Origin: Absidia repens | Lineage: Eukaryota; Mucoromycota; Mucoromycetes; Mucorales; Cunninghamellaceae | Length of the DNA: 64,000 bases | Assembly: GCA_002105175.1 (NCBI GenBank) | Contig: MCGE01000003.1 | Location: 1,747,001-1,811,000, forward strand | Direction: 5' to 3' | Part shown: in pieces, positions 58,501 through 64,000 of the stretch | How the letters are laid out: every line of letters begins with the position of its first letter | Numbering within the stretch: position 1 is the stretch's first letter | Notes under the pieces: model-generated | What the model was told of the DNA's origin: nothing | What the model saw: the letters and a program-made list of their open reading frames with translations, nothing else | Databases searched by the model: none | Program-made: the position numbers and the translations under genes

Positions 58501-59330
58501 AAGACACTAGCAAAAAGACATCACTAACACCTTCATTTTTCATGTTCGTCTTTGTGATAACTTTAGCCTATGTCAACACTAGCAGCGATTATGGTGGCTC
58601 AAAATCATGTCCTCAATGCCGTGGTGAACTACGTTTGGAATCAACTGTTCCTGTGGCTATATTCTTCAAGATCCATATCCCTGAACTGGCTGCAGTAGAA
58701 GAGAAGGAAGACCCAGAAATGGCGGAAAAGGTCAATGAAATCAGATATGAAAGTAGCAAGAAGATCGACACCATGTTGGAAATTCTGGCAAAAACTCGAG
58801 AAGATTCTAATGGCCGTGACAAGACGATTGTATTTTCTCAATTTACGCAGATGTTGGACTTGATGGAAAAACCTCTTAAAGAAAATGGCATCAAGTTTGG
58901 ACGTTACGACGGAAGTATGGCAGTTAAGACACGAACCGCAATGATTGAAACCTATCGCAACGATCCTTCGATGGAAGTCCTTTTGGTATCCACTCGATGT
59001 GGCTCTCTTGGTCTCAACTTGACAATGGCGAACCGGGTGATTCTCATGGATGTATGGTGGAACCCGGCGTTGGAAAATCAGGCGATTGATCGTGTACATC
59101 GTATCGGACAAACCAAGGATGTGGAAGTGCACCGTCTGTTTATCAACAATACCGTCGAAGATCGTATTTTGGAGTTGCAGAAACGAAAGCAATTGATTGC
59201 CGATAGTGCCCTGGGTGAAGGCGGTGCCGAAAAACTGGGTCGTCTTGGTTTACAGGATATGTTGTATCTTTTCCGTGGTGGTCCTCCTCCTCCTATGCCT
59301 TCTCGTGGTGGCCCCTCCTCCGCTCAATAG
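55535..59330 (+). CDS. ULS1: Uls1-like SNF2 ATPase with RING finger and SUMO-interacting motifs
   Basis: Eight exons: 55535-56926, 56991-57252, 57344-57494, 57566-57737, 57841-58068, 58140-58313, 58381-58462, 58567-59330 (1074 aa). The ~430-residue N-terminus is acidic and disordered. It has likely SUMO-interacting motifs next to acid runs: [10 protein letters not shown] with LVDLTND (~266-282) and NIIDSDDDE (~298). The SNF2 ATPase starts [14 protein letters not shown] with Walker A DDMGLGKT (split by intron 1) and DEAH box [13 protein letters not shown]3HC4 RING ([11 protein letters not shown] to CPQC, ~794-840) sits inside the ATPase, and helicase-C follows ([28 protein letters not shown]). 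In yeast, Uls1 clears SUMO-conjugated proteins from DNA and may act as an E3. Rad5 and Rad16 are alternatives; no HIRAN domain is seen and SIMs favour Uls1. Confidence 0.86.
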
Positions 59331-60229
59331 AGCCCTCCCCCTCCTCCCCCCTCTCCTCTACTCTCATCTTTGTTATTAAGCTTGGACTTATCTATACATC
59401 AGCGTACTGTTATTTGTTATGTTTCCCCTTTTCCCACAATACATTCATTAGTATTAGATTTTTACTTATATTATTCTATCGTTTTGTACATATTTTTTAT
59501 ACCTCACAGCTGAGGGGACTCTTTTCTTTTTTCCTTTTCATTTTCTGACATTCTGGATAAATTTCTTTGTCTCATCTTTACATCTTTTGTTTTTTTATTT
59601 TAGCATGTACTACGGTTTGCTTGTCCAAAAATGTAACATATCATTATTCTGATTGAAAGGGGGGGGAGTTGATTCAAAAAAAGTTTGATGTGAAAAGTAT
59701 GTGTTACTACGTTATGAATGACGATATTCTTCAATATGAAAACTGTGTCCCTTACAACACTGCGTTAGTAAAACCGTTTGAAAAGGTTTTCATAACATTT
59801 TGTAGCTGTAGAAATTATTATGATATCCACTTTCACTGTTATTTTTTTGAATAAAACCCATTTTGTTTTTGTCACTCGATTACTTTTGCTATGTTTGTTA
59901 TTGCTACTTTTGTTTTATGTATATATTTGATCATACAGTAGTAGAGTAGTCGAAAAAAGAACTCGTCATCATATTATATAAACCTATCGCCCCAAAAAAC
60001 GGCGGCCTCATATTGTCTTCACATCGCAGGCAGACACGTAAAAAAAAAAAAAAAAAAGAAACCAGCTCCCTCTGATTGTTGACATAAAAAGACTTCCCCC
60101 CCCCACATCATAGACGAACATACAAAAAAACAAAAAGGCCGAAGTGTGTACAGAAATAAAAAAATTAGCAACCCACAATAACGGCATCAACGGGAAAACG
60201 AAATTGTATCATTATTATGGAGAATACCA

Positions 60230-61165
60230 ATATTCTGATGCCAATCAGGGAAATAACAATTCGACTCCCGCCCACATGATCTTTATTATCGTCTCAAATC
60301 AAATTTTTTCAGATTTTCCCTTCCTTTTTTCTTCATCATTGTGACATCTACGCAATTGCGATGATCTTAGATTAGTGCCAGGACTAGTTTAGAAGGGGCT
60401 TTCAGAAATTTCAGAACAGGGATTACAAGATGCATGGGGAAACCCTTTCATTTTGGATTCAAGATTTTGGACCTACCATTAGTTGGCCTTTTGAATTCCT
60501 CATTAGCTTCGTTTATTGTTTATTTTCCCATAGTTTGTATTTTACATTTGAATAAAAGAAAAAAACGTCTTTTTACATACTTCAATGAAAAAATGTCGCA
60601 ATAGTCTCTCACATATCCTCCATGTACAACAGATCCCTTTTTCACTACCATCACACATATCATTTCGATTCGTGTTGACCGTTGTTGTGCTTCAAAAACA
60701 GCTTCTTCTTTAGTTTTTATCATACCGTGTACAGAGTGTTAACTCCCATTTTACAATTGTGCCTTTAGTTTAGAGTAGGACCATTCTTCAAATCTCACGT
60801 TAGTCTCCCTCATGCTTCCTCTAACAGATCCCCCCCATCGATTCACTTTTTAAAATGAGCTCCTTGTCCATAGTCTTGATATCCGTCAATATACTTCAAT
60901 AAAATATGTCTTTTTTAAAATTCTATTATTAAACATATTCTGACCCATCTGATAATAAACAGTTCGCTATTGTAGCTGTTTAGTGAGTTTTCAGTCACAC
61001 ACTTTCGAATTCACCGACTCTATGACAACTCTCCCTCGTAGCCCCCCCCCAGGAACTAGTTTTCAGTCTTTGAATCACCTAGTAACAAAGATAGACATAC
61101 TCCTGACTAACCAATCATATAAATGAGTATAGGTCGTATTGTGTGTGTAGTTATTGATATATATG
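60230..61165 (+). repeat. Dispersed repeat family 1, copy 7
   Basis: Box CCCGCCCACATGA at about 60268-60280, core at about 60340-60460 (GCCAGGACTAGTTTAGAAG, GCATGGGGAAACCC), and AATAAA modules near 60551 and 60898. Similarity with copy 5 continues to CAATCATATAAATGA near 61113, giving a full length of about 0.9 kb. Confidence 0.77.
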
Positions 61166-61199
61166 GACTATTGCACTATTTTCAAGCTTATCTATGCGT

Positions 61200-61760
61200 A
61201 GTTATCAATACCCGCCTGTCGCCTAATATTACATTTCATTGTCCACAAAGTATAATATGGATATCTGATGTCAGCTGAAAACTACACTTATTGTGTTTCA
61301 ATTCCCTACCATTGACCATCAGCCAATTTTTCAATAGATGTTGGAGGTACATTCAAACATATCATTATTACACGACATGGGAGAGAATAATGCAACATTT
61401 TTTTATTAAAACAAGTAAAGAGAAATATTTTTTATTGGGATATAGATGCAAACTATGGATAAACTAACACTAAACTAAGCTAATGAAGACTTTAAAGAGT
61501 CAACTAATGGTGGCTCCCAAATCCTGAATCCAAAATGAAAAGGGTTCCCCTTGCATCTTGTAATCCCTGATCTGAAAACCCTTCTAAAATAGTCCTGACA
61601 CTATTCTAAGATCACCATGATCACATTGAAGATGAATGGCGAAGAAAAAAAAAAAAAAAAAAAAAGAAGGAAGAAAAGAAAACGAAATGAATGAGATAGG
61701 GTAAGCTAAAATATACTCCACGTGGGCGGGATTTGAAACATTTTTTGTTGTCACTCAAGA
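61200..61760 (-). repeat. Dispersed repeat family 1, copy 8
   Basis: On the minus strand: box CCCGCCCACGTGG at about 61729-61717, CT-rich tract, core at about 61640-61500 (GTCAGGACTATTTTAGAAG, GCAAGGGGAACCC), AATAAA near 61440. The tail is diverged. It is inverted relative to copy 7. Confidence 0.75.
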
Positions 61761-62452
61761 GGAAACCGCCTGCCTCGCCCCCTTTATTATTCATCTTTTA
61801 TAAAATCAATCAACATAATGACTCTCTTTTCATATTGCCTTCGTAGTCAGCATAGAGTAACCGTTCGGTTTTTCCCCTCACCTCCTCATTTTATTGTAGA
61901 ACAATTTGTTCCTCCCCGCAAAACAGCTTCTTTTTACGTGGGCTAGTTTGCCTTACGTTACGATTATTGTCATGCATATAATAAAACCCCTCAGTAGCCT
62001 ATCACACGCTATCTACCCTTGTTTTTTTTTGGGGAGCCCAAAAATTTCTTCTCCTCGATCGAATATCCCACTTTTCGCATTCCTATTTCAAATGTATATG
62101 CTTTTCCAGCCTCTATTCCCAAGTCAATACAATATATATAATAAAAACAGCTTGGAATATAAATTGTTCATTGATGGATTTTATTGATTTTTATTCTTTG
62201 TACACTGACGATGATAAGTAAAGTCGAAAAAAAGCTATGTCAAACGGAATAAAGGGATAGATAATAACGCCTAAACTAAAGGAAATATATGGGATATAAT
62301 GGCGAGAGTAAATGTCATGGAGGGGAATAAAAAGAATCCAGACAAACGCCAGGGGTAAATATAATAAATGTAATGGGAAAAAAAAGGGAGGTTGCTGTTC
62401 GAGACCAGAAATAAAATAAAAATTGCGTGATCATTCGTAGGAGTTGTCTTTT

Positions 62453-64000
62453 TCATAGCCGACCTTGTAGGATATATTCAATGCTTGAGTTGATGAATTC
62501 TTTCTTGGGCGTCATATCAAAACCGAAGAATGTCCCAAGTTGTTCCCTCACTAAAATGGCAATGATAAAAAGGGCGAATTAATTAATTTGTTATCCATTT
62601 TTTTTTTTTTTTTTTTTTTGGGGGGGGGAGGAGACTGAAATAAATATTTATGCTGCTTACCTTGTTTCTTTGTGACGCTCATCAGGTTTGCAGTGGCAAG
62701 AATATTCCTGATTTCACATAGAATATCGTCATCTGTCGGGAATCCAGGGGAGATCATTGGGGGTAGCCCACCTTGAGAGAGGGGAACCGAAAATTGGCTC
62801 ATTGGTCGCATGGATAATTCAAAATCGTTCGGAATGTTGCCGTGTTGCTGGGGTGGTTGTCCTTGTAACAAAGAGGCTCGACTTCCCATAAAGTTTTGAT
62901 AAGCGCCAGGATGCTGCTGATTGGTAATATTATGCTGTTGTTGGAGAGCTGGAGGAGCAGGAGGAGGATAGCCCATGGTGCTGCCATGGTCATTCATCAT
63001 TGTATTTGCAAACTGGCCCAAGTCAGGTCCGAAACTATTGATAGACATTGTACGAGACCCACGTTGAAGTGGAGGAGACATACCCATATCCATGATAGGA
63101 ACGCCACCACCGCCACCACCAATCACTGATCCTGCATACCCACCCATCATTGGCATAGGAGACCTTGAACGTCCATTTCCACCGCCGCCAACATTGGTAT
63201 CCCGGTAATAATCGTATTCACCGCCACCACCGCCACCGCCATCCATTTGGCTTCCGTATTGACTTCGCGCATCGTACATACCGGCTGATCCAGGACTGCC
63301 TCCGTGTGTATAGTAACTTCTGTAGCTGTGTCCAGTCACACCTGTTTCTTTTGATCCACTTGAGCCAAGTTCCCAGAGTTCTTGTTCATAGACGCTCCAT
63401 TTTTTCAGCGGAATCATCTTTTCGTCGAACTTTTCATCGTCAGCCACAATAATCTTCTTTTGCTTGTTGTCACCCACCACCACTCGAGTATTACCCCAAG
63501 AAAAGTCATCAAAGTGCCAGAATGAGTAAATAGGTAAAAAGAAGGAGAAGACGGGGATCGCCAGAATATAAAAGAACATCCACCCAATGTGCTGCCATTG
63601 TCGTTTCAAAATGAATAACACAGCTTGAAGCCCATAAATACCTGCCAGCATACACATAGCCAAAATAGGAATGGGACCAGTTCCAGAAGCAATTACGTAA
63701 ATCAAATAGCCAAGATACACAACAGATACAGGAAGTGTCAAAGTACCAATCAAGTCAATCAAAACCACAAACCGCATGGAAAAGCAACAAAATCCACATA
63801 GATCAGGCAGCAAAACCACTTCAAACAGATTGTGTATTGTAGAATTGATCCAGCGTCGTCGTTGGGAAAGTAAGATCTGCCATCGGTCAGGAGCCACCGT
63901 TTTGCATTGTGCATGGGATGTGAATTTCATCTTGTGTGAAGGGAAGTGTTTCATCATCAACGTTGTCAAATATCGATCTTCGCCAAGATGGAGTAGATTT
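62453..64000 (-). CDS. Chitin synthase (class V/VII type), N-terminus beyond window edge
   Basis: Two exons in view on the minus strand: from beyond 64000 to 62661, and 62550-62453. The frame is open at the right edge. It adds N-acetylglucosamine from UDP-GlcNAc to chitin at the plasma membrane. The edge codons read [19 protein letters not shown], then the hallmark QRRRW motif ([14 protein letters not shown]) and at least four membrane segments ([58 protein letters not shown]). A cytosolic linker follows, rich in G, Q and P with several poly-Gly runs. The C-terminus is a DEK_C-like domain ([14 protein letters not shown], then [18 protein letters not shown]) that the last splice joins in frame. 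That domain is typical of large fungal chitin synthases, often with a myosin-like head, which cannot be checked here. Confidence 0.9.

Larger units (their letters stand above)
59331..62452. other. Intergenic region with two repeat copies
   Basis: About 3.1 kb without a supported gene. It contains family 1 copies 7 (+) and 8 (-), arranged tail to tail, and the 3' flank of the chitin synthase. The rest is A/T-rich. Confidence 0.55.

Noticed and set aside
58641..59192. 183-codon minus-strand ORF
   Set aside because: It is fully antisense to the conserved helicase-C part of the SNF2/RING gene.

Overview
This 64 kb window is eukaryotic and fungal. It carries spliced genes with many short introns (about 45-140 nt, mostly GTAAG donors and YAG acceptors), AT-rich intergenic DNA with long A/T homopolymers, and fungal markers: a chitin synthase with a C-terminal DEK-type domain, a septin, exocyst Sec6, ORC4, an AVT-type vacuolar amino acid transporter and a Gcn4-type bZIP factor. 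The intron density and overall protein style suggest an early-diverging filamentous fungus (Mucoromycota is my best guess). That placement is inference, not a database result.

Layout. 0-7 kb: a bZIP factor cut by the left edge, divergent from an Spp2-like splicing factor, then a SulP sulfate permease. 7-10.7 kb is gene-free and holds one copy of a dispersed repeat. 10.7-14.6 kb: a secreted GH37 trehalase carrying one apparent frameshift, then fibrillarin, whose GAR domain is built from small phase-1 exons. 14.6-20.1 kb is a repeat cluster with three dispersed-repeat copies, two copies of a second repeat, a minisatellite and a tRNA-Pro(CGG). 20.1-32.5 kb: ORC4 (-), an HSL-type lipase/esterase, SEC6, a SET-MYND methyltransferase (-) and a multi-pass membrane protein. 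32.5-34.9 kb: a Gcn4-like gene with two upstream ORFs, a promoter GCRE and a triplicated poly(A) cassette. 37.7-43.1 kb: leucyl aminopeptidase (with a duplicated terminal exon downstream), a septin and OHCU decarboxylase. 44.6-48.1 kb: a 580-aa protein of unknown function and a small coiled-coil, BORC-like gene. 50.3-59.3 kb: AVT-type transporter (-), a serine carboxypeptidase with a 7-nt exon and a GC-AG intron, and a Uls1-like SNF2/RING protein. 62.4-64 kb: the C-terminal part of a chitin synthase, cut by the right edge.

The genes are mostly housekeeping genes and do not form one pathway. Some functions are related: amino acid and peptide economy (Gcn4-like factor, M17 aminopeptidase, serine carboxypeptidase, AVT transporter) and polarized growth and wall building (Sec6, septin, chitin synthase). 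No operon or cluster logic is implied by the spacing.

The least explained material is (i) a dispersed 0.4-0.9 kb repeat family with at least eight copies on both strands, each starting with a CCCGCCCAC(A/G)TG-like box and carrying a conserved core plus repeated AATAAA modules, (ii) a second ~170-200 bp repeat found head-to-head with it, and (iii) an in-phase, equal-length duplicate of the aminopeptidase's last exon. Splice models were read by eye from splice sites, phase and family conservation; there is no transcript evidence.
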